The notes below the pieces were generated by a model that was given only the letters and a program-made list of their open reading frames with translations, was not told the DNA's origin and searched no databases. Positions 16,816 to 24,736 of a stretch of 39,736 nt of DNA are shown here, piece after piece (position 1 is the first letter of the stretch; the number at the start of each line of letters is the position of its first letter). The DNA comes from an uncultured Pelagibacteraceae bacterium (GTDB taxonomy: Bacteria > Pseudomonadota > Alphaproteobacteria > Pelagibacterales > Pelagibacteraceae), in assembly GCA_902559075.1 (NCBI GenBank), contig CACEGO010000007.1, positions 1 through 39,736 on the forward strand, written 5' to 3'. The position numbers were made by a program, and so were the translations under genes.

Positions 16816-17187
16816 TTAAAATTCATAAAAAGTATATTTTGCTAAAATTTCTTCACCAGGTTCAATGTCTTTTAATGAAACAAGATAAAAATACTTAAAA
16901 TTATTATTATTTTTATCTTCTAGTGTCTTTTTGATTTTCTCTTCAATATTCTGACCAAAGACATATTTAGGAAGTGTGTTTGATGATAATTTAGTGACAT
17001 TAGGATTTTTTGAGTGATTATAGAAACCACCAAGAGGAGTTCTAATATACATGTTTTGAAATTCATCATGTTTTACATGTGATATCCCTATAAAAGAATT
17101 TTTCTGAATTTTAGTTTTAGAAAATAAGCCCAAACCATCAATTTTTGAATCTTTTATCGTAAGATTTTTTGGCAACGGTCTATACAT
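16816..17187 (-). CDS. Small SET-domain protein
   Basis: A 123-residue minimal SET domain: IDGLGLFSKTKIQKNSFIGI (about 16-35), the NHSKNPNV motif (about 56-63) that lines the AdoMet pocket, and DIEPGEEILAKYTFYEF at the C-terminus, including the terminal tyrosine region. SET proteins methylate lysine or arginine residues of proteins. Its ATG lies inside the end of the methyltransferase gene (8-base overlap), so it is translated with a small-molecule-type methyltransferase. The substrate is unknown. Bacterial stand-alone SET proteins of this size are common but little studied. Confidence 0.8.
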   Translation of the reverse strand: MYRPLPKNLTIKDSKIDGLGLFSKTKIQKNSFIGISHVKHDEFQNMYIRTPLGGFYNHSKNPNVTKLSSNTLPKYVFGQNIEEKIKKTLEDKNNNNFKYFYLVSLKDIEPGEEILAKYTFYEF

Positions 17188-17815
17188 CTTTCGTAACCCT
17201 GTACAAACCTAACCAAGCATTTACATCTTTGCTAGCAATATAGTCTGATTTAAAAAACTCTATTTCTGTCCATTTATTATTTTGGTTTAAACTTATGATT
17301 TTTTTATCAAACCCATATTCTTCATGAATACCTTCGTTAATAGTAAAACAAATTAACCCTCCTGATTTTGTAATTCTTACAAACTCATCTAGGGCATTTG
17401 GTTTTACATGTCCAAAAGTAAATGTTCCAACACACATAACAGCATCATATGAATTATCTTTTGCATCAATTGTTTTATTAAGATCAACTTTTGTTAATTT
17501 TTGATAAAGATTATTTGGAACAGAATCTAATAGAGTTTGTGATAAGTCTGCTCCATGAAAATTTTTAAAACCGTATTTTTTTAGCTCTATACCAACTAAA
17601 CCAGTGCCACATCCAGCATCAAAAATTAAAATATCTTTATTCTTCTCGTGTGCATTAAATGTTTCTGCGGTTTCTTTTGGTCCTGAATAGTTCCAATCAA
17701 CCATGTCTTTATTGTATTTATCTTTATTTCCCCACTCATCGTAGTACTTCATAACTTCATCGGTAGTTTTAAGCTTATAAATTGGAATTTTATTTCCTAC
17801 GTCTTTTTGAGCCAT
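17180..17815 (-). CDS. Class I SAM-dependent methyltransferase
   Basis: A 211-residue Rossmann methyltransferase. Motif I (IFDAGCGTGL) is at about 64-73, an acidic residue follows in HGADLSQTLL, motif IV-like YDAVMCVGTFTFGHV is at about 124-138, and a post-motif ITKSGGLICFTINEG strand follows. It overlaps the stop of the upstream dehydrogenase gene by one base and the SET gene by eight. Its position between demethylases and a SET protein is unusual, as it uses AdoMet while its neighbours release methyl groups. The substrate is not predictable from sequence. Confidence 0.85.
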   Translation of the reverse strand: MAQKDVGNKIPIYKLKTTDEVMKYYDEWGNKDKYNKDMVDWNYSGPKETAETFNAHEKNKDILIFDAGCGTGLVGIELKKYGFKNFHGADLSQTLLDSVPNNLYQKLTKVDLNKTIDAKDNSYDAVMCVGTFTFGHVKPNALDEFVRITKSGGLICFTINEGIHEEYGFDKKIISLNQNNKWTEIEFFKSDYIASKDVNAWLGLYRVTKDV

Positions 17816-20220
17816 TAGCTTCTCATTTTTTGACCACTTGGATCATAAAGTGGTTCTTTAATTATTGAACAGTTAAATAAATCTCCATTTATCTCTACTT
17901 GAATTTTATTTTCAGAATTAATGTTTTTTTGATCAACAAAAGTAAACGCTACACTTTTATTTACAAAGTGAGCAAACCCTCCTGAAGTTACATAACCAAT
18001 ACTTTGATCTCCATTCATGACGGCTTCATTATTTGTTACATCAATATCATTTGTTTCAACAATTAGTGGTATGAGTTTATTTGAAGAATTTTCCTTTTGT
18101 GCACTTTCTTTACCAATAAACTCTTTATCCCAATTTATAAAAGCATCTAATCCTGTCTCTTTTGCTGTAAAATCTGGTCTATAATCTAAAGTCCAAGCTC
18201 CCCAATTTTTCTCTAACCTCATTGACATTAATGCTCTTCCACCAAAAGGTTTAATATTGAATTCTTTTCCTGCTTCCATTAACTCCTCGTATAATTTTAA
18301 TTGATAATGGGGTGCTACATAAATTTCATACCCAAGTTCACCTGTAAATGAAATTCGATTTATTATTGCTGGGACACTACCAACAAACATTCTCCTTGAG
18401 TCTCTAAATTTAAATTTTTCATTTGAAACATCATCTCTTACAATTTTTTCTAAAACTTTCCTTGAATTAGGTCCTGCAACAGACAATCCATGATACTCAT
18501 CAGATCTATTGGAGTAACTTAAATTAAATTTGTCTAAATTACTTTCAAACCAACGTCTATGCATTGCTTGAGCAGCTCCAGATCCAAATACCATAAATTC
18601 ATTTTCATCCAAACAAGCTACTGTTAAATCTCCACACAATTTTCCTCTATATGACAACATTGGTGATAAAGATATTCTTCCTGGTTTTGGAAGTCTTCCA
18701 GCCATTATATAATCTAAAAATTTTCTAGCGTCAGGACCTTTGAACTCATGTTTTGAAAAATTTGCAACTTCAATTAAGCCAACATTTTCTCTTACATTAA
18801 TAACTTCTTTTGATACATAATCATGAGACCTTGATCTTTTAATAGTGGGATCTTCGTGAGCATCTTCTTTATTATTTGCAAACCACAAAACATTTTCTAA
18901 TCCAAAACTATCTCCCATAACAGCACCTTGATTTACAAAACGATCATATAGTGCAGTAGTTTTTTGTTTTCTTCCTTTTGGTAAAGTTTCATTTGGAAAA
19001 GTCATAATAAATCTTCGCTCATAATTTTCTGAAGATTTTATTGTTCCATATTGAGGTGATGCATAATCTCCAAAACGAGCAACATCCATTGCCCAAACAT
19101 CAATTGAAGGTTCACCATCAATAATCCATTCTGCTATACATTTACCAACACCACCACCTTGGCAAAATCCAGCCATAACACCAACAGCAACCCAATAATT
19201 CTTCATTCCTGGCACTGGACCAATCAGAGGACTTCCATCTGGACCAAAAGTAAAAGGTCCATTAACTATATTCTTAATACCTGCACGTTCTAGCGCTGGC
19301 ATTCTTTCAAAACCAATTGCAAGTCTATCTTCAATATTATCTAACTTTGGCTCAAGTAACTCATGGCCAAAATTCATTGGTGTACCTTTTACTTTCCAAG
19401 GAGTTGATTTTGGCTCATAAGTTCCAAGCAACATTCCTTTACCTTCTTGTCTAAAATAAATATTTCCCTCAAAATCTGTTCCTATAGGTAATCTTTGGTC
19501 ACCCATTGCTTCAATTTCTGGAATAGGTTCTGTAATCAAATAATGATGCTCCATTGGTTGAACTGGAAGATTAAGCCCAGCTAGTTGACCAACTTCTCTT
19601 GCCCACAAACCACCAGCATTAATTACTATTTCAGCATTGATGTTTCCTTTTTCAGTAAAGACATCCCAAGTTCCATCCTCTTTTTGTTTCGTGTCTTTTA
19701 CGACAGTGTGAGTGTAGTATTTTCCACCATGAACTTTTGCAGCTTTTGCAAAAGCATAAGTAACTCCCGATGGATCAACTTCACCATCTATAGGATCCCA
19801 TAAAGCTAGCAAATATCTAGAAGGGTCAATTAATGGATTTTTCTTTTTTACTTCTTCCAAAGAAATAAATTCTTGGTCAAGTCCCATATATCTTGCTTTT
19901 GATCTTTCTCTCTTTAAATAATCTGCCCACACCTCATTTGAAGCTAAATAAAAACCTCCACTGGGTTTAAAGCCTACAGAATGTCCTGACTCTTTTTCTA
20001 TTTCTTTATATAAGCCTATTGTATAAGCCATCATCCTAGAGATATTAGGGTCAGATGAAATCACGTGAACATTTCCCGCTGCGTGCCAAGACGAGCCTGA
20101 AGTAAGTTCGTTTCTCTCAAGTAAAATACAATCCTTTAATCCAAATTTAGATAAATGGTAAAGGATAGAACAACCTACTACACCACCTCCTATGATTACT
20201 ACTTTGGCATGTTTTTCCAT
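17815..20220 (-). CDS. Dimethylglycine dehydrogenase-type flavoprotein (FAD domain plus GcvT domain)
   Basis: An 801-residue paralogue of the 810-residue enzyme in the same run. It has GGGVVG at 11-16, GSSWHAAG with the flavin-linking position His46, YWVAVGVMAGFCQGGGVGK in the substrate domain, and a C-terminal folate-binding half with ISFTGELGYEIYVAP. The family oxidises dimethylglycine or sarcosine, giving 5,10-methylene-tetrahydrofolate. Direct coupling to BHMT (TAATG overlap), whose product is dimethylglycine, favours dimethylglycine as substrate. It has no own etf genes and probably shares the EtfAB encoded at the end of the run. Confidence 0.88.
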   Translation of the reverse strand: MEKHAKVVIIGGGVVGCSILYHLSKFGLKDCILLERNELTSGSSWHAAGNVHVISSDPNISRMMAYTIGLYKEIEKESGHSVGFKPSGGFYLASNEVWADYLKRERSKARYMGLDQEFISLEEVKKKNPLIDPSRYLLALWDPIDGEVDPSGVTYAFAKAAKVHGGKYYTHTVVKDTKQKEDGTWDVFTEKGNINAEIVINAGGLWAREVGQLAGLNLPVQPMEHHYLITEPIPEIEAMGDQRLPIGTDFEGNIYFRQEGKGMLLGTYEPKSTPWKVKGTPMNFGHELLEPKLDNIEDRLAIGFERMPALERAGIKNIVNGPFTFGPDGSPLIGPVPGMKNYWVAVGVMAGFCQGGGVGKCIAEWIIDGEPSIDVWAMDVARFGDYASPQYGTIKSSENYERRFIMTFPNETLPKGRKQKTTALYDRFVNQGAVMGDSFGLENVLWFANNKEDAHEDPTIKRSRSHDYVSKEVINVRENVGLIEVANFSKHEFKGPDARKFLDYIMAGRLPKPGRISLSPMLSYRGKLCGDLTVACLDENEFMVFGSGAAQAMHRRWFESNLDKFNLSYSNRSDEYHGLSVAGPNSRKVLEKIVRDDVSNEKFKFRDSRRMFVGSVPAIINRISFTGELGYEIYVAPHYQLKLYEELMEAGKEFNIKPFGGRALMSMRLEKNWGAWTLDYRPDFTAKETGLDAFINWDKEFIGKESAQKENSSNKLIPLIVETNDIDVTNNEAVMNGDQSIGYVTSGGFAHFVNKSVAFTFVDQKNINSENKIQVEINGDLFNCSIIKEPLYDPSGQKMRS

Positions 20221-21260
20221 TAGTATTTAATTTCCTTATTTACTTTTTTCAAAGATTTATCAGTACCATGATGAAAATGTTTGCTCATATCAGGCATATA
20301 TTTCATAGAAATTGGTTTTTTACCAATTGCAACTGACATTTCCCTAACGTGGTGAGCTTCTGCTCCACAACAAATACCAACAAAATTTATTTTGTTTTGG
20401 ACACAATCCTTAGCAAACTCTGCCATTTCAAATCTATTACAGAACAAGTTGTCCAAAGCTACTGGGAATGCATTATCCCCAGGAATACAATTACAACCAT
20501 GATCAGTAATATTTAAAAAACCAGGTTCTTCCTCTGTTGTTCTGTACGGTACTGGAAGTCCAGCGACGTGACATGAAACTGTGTCTCTAACTTTTTTTAA
20601 TAATTTCATTGTCATTTCAGGTCCTCGATAACAATTTAAACCAACTACATCTGCACCTAAATCTTCCATCATTTTGCAAGCATCTTCAGCACTATGACCT
20701 TCTCTAGTTTTGTCACCTCTTGGAATTGCGAAATTACAAACAGCAATAAGACCAGCATCTTTAATTGATTTTAATGCTATTTTCATTTCCTCTGTCCAAT
20801 TTATTGTTTCTGCTATTATAAAGTCAACACCAGCCTCTTTTGCCCAAGCTACTTGTTCCTCATACATTTGTTGACATTGTTTATGTGTATTAGGATCTCC
20901 TGGATCAAATACATTTGTATTAGCCACATCTCCACAAACCATAAGATCTAAATCTTTGAACTCTGCAGCAGCATCTTTTGCAATTTTAAGAGCACCTTTT
21001 TGCATTGGTTCTAACAAGTGTTCTTTGCCAATTATTCTCAGCTTTTCTCTATGACCATAATATGTAAACGCCTGAACAACATCTGACCCAGCTCTAATAA
21101 ATTCTCGATGTAACTGAGTGACTACTTCCGGGTGTTCCAAAACAACTTCAGGAACAAATGGACCTGCTGATAAATATCCTCTTCTTTCCATTGCAAAAAG
21201 ATATCCCTCTGCACACATAATTGGACCTTCATTTAATCTAGAAATAAGATCTTTTTTCAT
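20220..21260 (-). CDS. bhmT: Betaine-homocysteine S-methyltransferase
   Basis: This 346-residue zinc methyltransferase should convert glycine betaine plus homocysteine to dimethylglycine plus methionine. The zinc ligands are Cys210 in VGLNCYRGP and the Cys297-Cys298 pair in VGICCGAEAHH. EGYLFAMERRGYL and AGSDVVQAFTYYGHREKL near the N-terminus match BHMT. It lacks cobalamin and folate modules, so it is not MetH. It sits between the Rieske oxygenase gene (11-base gap) and the dimethylglycine dehydrogenase-type gene (one-base overlap), which fits the next pathway step. Confidence 0.93.
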   Translation of the reverse strand: MKKDLISRLNEGPIMCAEGYLFAMERRGYLSAGPFVPEVVLEHPEVVTQLHREFIRAGSDVVQAFTYYGHREKLRIIGKEHLLEPMQKGALKIAKDAAAEFKDLDLMVCGDVANTNVFDPGDPNTHKQCQQMYEEQVAWAKEAGVDFIIAETINWTEEMKIALKSIKDAGLIAVCNFAIPRGDKTREGHSAEDACKMMEDLGADVVGLNCYRGPEMTMKLLKKVRDTVSCHVAGLPVPYRTTEEEPGFLNITDHGCNCIPGDNAFPVALDNLFCNRFEMAEFAKDCVQNKINFVGICCGAEAHHVREMSVAIGKKPISMKYMPDMSKHFHHGTDKSLKKVNKEIKY

Positions 21261-21271
21261 AATTTATCCTT

Positions 21272-22450
21272 TCATTTCATTATATTGTTTGCAACCCATT
21301 TGTGAAAATGATGGGTGGGATTATCCATCGCAGGTGAAAAATTTCCCCCGTTGTAAGATGGTGATTTTCTTCCATGCTGCATTCCCTCTATTATATTTAA
21401 ATCTTCACTTTGAACTCCTTTCCAAAGTTCGAAGTTTTGTTTTCTAAGTGATTTAAATTTCTTTGAATTTGCTGCTTCATTACCAACATAAAAAATTTCC
21501 ATATGTTCTTTTGTATATTCATTGTTAACTGGTTCTAACCAGTAGGCATAAAAATGGTCTTTATGGATCCCAAGCATAACATTTGGGAAAAGAGCAACGT
21601 ATTCAGCAATATGCTCTTGATCTTTAGGCCAGTTTGGGAATGTTGGAAATTTTAAGTTACTTTTAAACCCCGGATTATAAACCATAGTGCCTTGACCAGC
21701 AAAACGATTGGGCAGTCCTTGAATATGATAATGATCATCAATTTTTGAGTAAGAATTTAATCCAGGATGGACCCAAGGTAGATGATAACTTTCACAATAA
21801 TTTTCTATTGCAAATTTCCAATTACATTTAGCATTTAAATTAAAATAACCATAATCTTTTGAATAAACAGTTAAGTCTCTATCTTTTATTGGCCAGAATT
21901 TTTTCCATCTGTCACTTAAGGGTTTAATGTATTTTTCGAAATTAATTTCATTGTTGTTTAAATTTACAAAAATTAAATCTAACCAAACATGAGATCTAAC
22001 TTCCTTAAGACGACTTTGTGATTTGCTAAATTTATTACAATTATGTTTATTCATTCCGCCAATATGAGGTGTGGCTATTAACTTGCCGCTCATATCATAC
22101 GACCAAGAATGATACGGACATCTTATTACATTCTTAATTTTACATTTTTCTTGAAGAATCTTAAACCCACGATGACTACAAACATTATGAAAAACTTTTA
22201 TTTTGTTATTTTTATCTCGTAAAATAATTAATGGAATTCCTAGTAGATCAAATGGTTTCGCGTCTCCAATATTTGGTACGGAGCTGCCAACACCAATTAC
22301 CACCCATTTATTTTCAAAAATTTTTTTTCTCTCTATAGATAAATAATCTGGATCAGTGTAACACTCATTTGGCAAGCCATGAGCTTTATCAATATTTTTA
22401 TTTACAACTTTTATTTTTTTTAAATCAACTATTTGAGATAAATTTTTCAT
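21272..22450 (-). CDS. Rieske non-heme iron oxygenase alpha subunit (choline/betaine/carnitine monooxygenase-like)
   Basis: A 392-residue oxygenase. The Rieske cluster is formed by Cys91/His93 and Cys111/His114 (CSHRG, CPYHSW). The mononuclear iron site follows the usual ENYxExYHxxxxH form, with His223, His228 and bridging Glu220 in YCESYHLPWVH. The C-terminal EDLNIIEGMQHGR stretch is characteristic of the quaternary-amine oxygenase branch (choline monooxygenase, GbcA, CntA). It is first in a long run that continues with BHMT. No ferredoxin-reductase partner is in the window. Candidate substrates are choline, carnitine, proline betaine or glycine betaine. Confidence 0.87.
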   Translation of the reverse strand: MKNLSQIVDLKKIKVVNKNIDKAHGLPNECYTDPDYLSIERKKIFENKWVVIGVGSSVPNIGDAKPFDLLGIPLIILRDKNNKIKVFHNVCSHRGFKILQEKCKIKNVIRCPYHSWSYDMSGKLIATPHIGGMNKHNCNKFSKSQSRLKEVRSHVWLDLIFVNLNNNEINFEKYIKPLSDRWKKFWPIKDRDLTVYSKDYGYFNLNAKCNWKFAIENYCESYHLPWVHPGLNSYSKIDDHYHIQGLPNRFAGQGTMVYNPGFKSNLKFPTFPNWPKDQEHIAEYVALFPNVMLGIHKDHFYAYWLEPVNNEYTKEHMEIFYVGNEAANSKKFKSLRKQNFELWKGVQSEDLNIIEGMQHGRKSPSYNGGNFSPAMDNPTHHFHKWVANNIMK

Positions 22451-22452
22451 TT

Positions 22453-22483
22453 CAACTTTTATTAAACCTCCTTGTTTAAGTTG
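22453..22483 (-). promoter_or_regulatory. Hairpin presenting the Shine-Dalgarno sequence before the Rieske oxygenase gene
   Basis: In minus-strand sense the leader contains TTAAAC-AAGGAG-GTTTAA, a perfect 6-bp stem whose loop is the Shine-Dalgarno sequence, extended outward by CAAC/GTTG with a 5-base bulge. The ATG follows two bases after the outer arm. This could tune ribosome access. The structure is plain in the sequence; regulation is inferred. Confidence 0.5.
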
Positions 22484-22643
22484 GAATTAATTAAAGCTAA
22501 ATTTTTACGATTCTCTTATTATGATTTGTTGAAATACTGTTTTACAATTTAAAATATAAACAAATTCTTTAAAAAAAAAATTTGCAGAAAATTTCATAGC
22601 TAAACTTTATCTCTAAATAAAAGGCATTTAAAGACAATTTGAC

Positions 22644-22677
22644 TTCAACTAAAGGTTGAAAGATATTTGCAATCTTT
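22644..22677 (+). promoter_or_regulatory. Two overlapping alternative hairpins in the opuAC leader
   Basis: TTCAAC (22644-22649) pairs with GTTGAA (22655-22660), and AAAGAT (22659-22664) pairs with ATCTTT (22672-22677). The two stems share bases 22659-22660, so they cannot both fully form. Such mutually exclusive pairs occur in attenuators and riboswitch expression platforms, but the stems are short and AT-rich. The region is about 50-80 bases before the opuAC start. Confidence 0.35.
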
Positions 22678-22726
22678 TCATTGATATGTTGTAGTGTTTA
22701 ATCGAAAATTAACTAACGGAGATATA

Positions 22727-23737
22727 ATGAAAAAATTAAAAACAATTCTATTTTCCGCGCTTTTAGCATTCGGCATGACTTCTTTTGCAAATGCTTGTGG
22801 AAAATTAGTTATTGCCGAACAAAACTGGGCATCTGCCGAGTTAATGGCAAACGTTGATAAAATCATTCTCGAAGAAGGATATGGATGTGAGGTAGAATTG
22901 GTGCCTGGTGCTACTATGCCAACATTTACATCTATGAATGATAAAGGAACACCTGACATGAACCCTGAACAATGGGCGAATGCAGTTTACACTCCTTTAA
23001 AAAAAGCAGTAAGTGAAAAAAGATTAATTATTGCTAATAAAGCTCCAATTACAGGTCTAGGAGAAGGTTGGTGGTTAAATCCAGCAGCTTTAGAAAAACA
23101 TCCAGAACTTAAAGGAATGACAGCTGTTCAAATTTTAGAACGTCCAGATTTATTTCCTGATAAAGAAGACTCATCAAAAGGTGCTTTCATGGGATGTCCA
23201 GCTGGTTGGGGATGTCAATTAGCAAATGCAAACTTATACCGAGCATTTGAAATGGAAAAAAAAGGATGGAAACTTATAGATCCAGGTTCAGCTGCTGGTT
23301 TAGATGGTTCTATTGCTAAGGCATCTGACTCAGGTGAACCATGGTTTGGTTACTATTGGAATCCTACATCAATGGTTGGAAAATATAATTTACAGCCAGT
23401 TGACTTTGGTGTTCCTTTTGCAGGTAGAGATAATTGGGATAATTGTATCACTCTTGCAGAACAAGATTGTGCAGATCCAAAACCAACTGCATGGACAAAA
23501 TCTGAAGTTAACTCGATTGTAAGTGCTAACTTTGCTAAAACTGGTGGAAAAGATGTTCTTGGTTATGTTGAAAAAAGAACTTTTCCAGGTACAGTGATGA
23601 ATGGAATGTTAGTTTACATGGCTGACAACCAAGCAAAAGGTTCTGATGCTGCTGTTGAGTTTCTAATAAAGCATGAGGATATTTGGACTAAGTGGGTATC
23701 TTCAGATGCTGCAAAAAAAATCAAAAAAAGTTTATAA
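22727..23737 (+). CDS. opuAC: Glycine betaine-type ABC transporter substrate-binding protein (OpuAC/ProX family)
   Basis: A 336-residue periplasmic binding protein with a signal peptide at about 1-23 (MKKLKTILFSALLAF...ANA). The mature part starts CGKLVIAEQNWASAELMANV, the OpuAC-type opening, and has many tryptophans suited to an aromatic cage for quaternary amines or DMSP. I chose the ATG at 22727 because it has GGAG 5 bases upstream and gives a clean signal peptide; an in-frame GTG at 22694 would add 11 unlikely residues. A hairpin follows the stop before the permease gene. The substrate range is inferred. Confidence 0.92.
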   Translation: MKKLKTILFSALLAFGMTSFANACGKLVIAEQNWASAELMANVDKIILEEGYGCEVELVPGATMPTFTSMNDKGTPDMNPEQWANAVYTPLKKAVSEKRLIIANKAPITGLGEGWWLNPAALEKHPELKGMTAVQILERPDLFPDKEDSSKGAFMGCPAGWGCQLANANLYRAFEMEKKGWKLIDPGSAAGLDGSIAKASDSGEPWFGYYWNPTSMVGKYNLQPVDFGVPFAGRDNWDNCITLAEQDCADPKPTAWTKSEVNSIVSANFAKTGGKDVLGYVEKRTFPGTVMNGMLVYMADNQAKGSDAAVEFLIKHEDIWTKWVSSDAAKKIKKSL

Positions 23738-23748
23738 TTAACTTTTAA

Positions 23749-23777
23749 TTACGAGCCTATTTAATATAGGCTCGTAA
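23749..23777 (+). terminator. Intercistronic hairpin between binding-protein and permease genes
   Basis: A perfect 12-bp stem, TTACGAGCCTAT / ATAGGCTCGTAA, with loop TTAAT lies 11 bases after the opuAC stop and 12 bases before the permease ATG. The bases that follow (AGTTTAATATTTA) are not a clean U tract, so partial termination or 3'-end protection of the binding-protein mRNA is more likely than full termination. Confidence 0.75.
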
Positions 23778-23789
23778 AGTTTAATATTT

Positions 23790-24674
23790 ATGGAATTTTT
23801 TACTGAATTTCCAGAACTGGGAAGAAGATCCCAAATGGAGCTAAGAAAAGGTATCGACTTAGCTTTTAGAAATTTTTCAAAAGAATATGGAGACAGCATA
23901 GAAGCATTTTTTGATCCATTATTATTTTTTTTAGTGTCATTAGAAAAATTATTATTATCCACACCATGGATAATAATTATTGGGGTAATTTGTGGATTAG
24001 CCTGGTTAGGTTCAAGAAGTTGGAAATTAGTTTTAGGAAGTGCAATTGCTTTTTTATTAATTGGTTATTTTGGAATGTGGGAAGATTGCATGGCAACAGT
24101 TGCAATTATTACTGTATGCACAATCATATGTATTGTGGTTGGAATCCCAATAGGAATTGTAATGGCTAGATCTTCTAGAGCTGAAAAGGCAATACTTCCT
24201 GTGTTGGATATGATGCAAACGATTCCTAGTTTTGTTTATTTGATCCCAATTTTGATGTTGTTAGGAATTGGAAAAGTTCCAGGATTAATTGCTGTTTGTG
24301 TCTATGCGGTTCCTCCGATTATTAGATTAACTAATCTAGGTATTAGAGAGGTAGACAAAGAAACTTTAGAAGCTAGTGAAGCTTTTGGAGCAACCACAGC
24401 ACAAAAATTAAAATCTGTTCAAATTCCGCTTGCTTTACCTACTGTTTTTGCTGGAGTAAACCAAACCATAATGATGGCTCTAGCTATGGTGGTTATTGCC
24501 TCTATGATAGGCGTAAAAGGCCTTGGTGTTCCAATATTAAGGGCTGTTTCTAACCAATATTTAGCTCTTGGTATGATGAATGGATTAGCAATAGTTGCTC
24601 TAGCAATTGTCTTTGATAGGGTCACTCAAGAGTATGGAAGAAGAATTCAAAAGCATAGAGGTCAGATAAAATAG
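23790..24674 (+). CDS. opuAB: Glycine betaine-type ABC transporter permease (OpuAB/ProW family)
   Basis: A 294-residue inner-membrane protein. The N-terminal 45 residues are amphipathic, then about six membrane helices follow. The family block VLDMMQTIPSFVYLIPILML (about 136-155) and the EAA loop LEASEAFGATTAQKLKSVQIPLALP (about 194-218), which docks the ATPase, are both intact. It follows opuAC across a hairpin. The gene behind it is MetF-like, not the ATPase that normally accompanies this permease, so the ATPase must be encoded elsewhere. Confidence 0.94.
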   Translation: MEFFTEFPELGRRSQMELRKGIDLAFRNFSKEYGDSIEAFFDPLLFFLVSLEKLLLSTPWIIIIGVICGLAWLGSRSWKLVLGSAIAFLLIGYFGMWEDCMATVAIITVCTIICIVVGIPIGIVMARSSRAEKAILPVLDMMQTIPSFVYLIPILMLLGIGKVPGLIAVCVYAVPPIIRLTNLGIREVDKETLEASEAFGATTAQKLKSVQIPLALPTVFAGVNQTIMMALAMVVIASMIGVKGLGVPILRAVSNQYLALGMMNGLAIVALAIVFDRVTQEYGRRIQKHRGQIK

Positions 24675-24736
24675 TTGATACTTTGCTGCATCGAATTTTC
24701 TAGACTCATATTTTAAAATAAATAAAGATCTCCACT

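Larger units (their letters stand above)
22451..22726. promoter_or_regulatory. Divergent regulatory region between the demethylation run and the betaine transporter genes
   Basis: The longest non-coding stretch between divergent genes here (276 bases), very AT-rich. It must hold promoters for both the minus-strand Rieske/BHMT run and the plus-strand opu/metF-like/dmdA-like run. Besides the hairpins listed separately I see a 10-A tract around 22573-22582 and no convincing paired -35/-10 boxes. I cannot match it to a SAM-II, SAM-V or glycine riboswitch by eye. Confidence 0.55.

Noticed and set aside
22484-22640. SAM-II, SAM-V or glycine riboswitch upstream of the BHMT run or opuAC
   Set aside because: These riboswitches are known in Pelagibacter methyl-metabolism genes, and AGCTTTAA- and AGCTAAA-like pieces occur, but I could not assemble a full aptamer with the conserved pairing by eye.
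22694-22726. GTG start for the betaine-binding protein
   Set aside because: It would put 11 residues in front of a normal signal peptide; the ATG at 22727 has GGAG at the right spacing.
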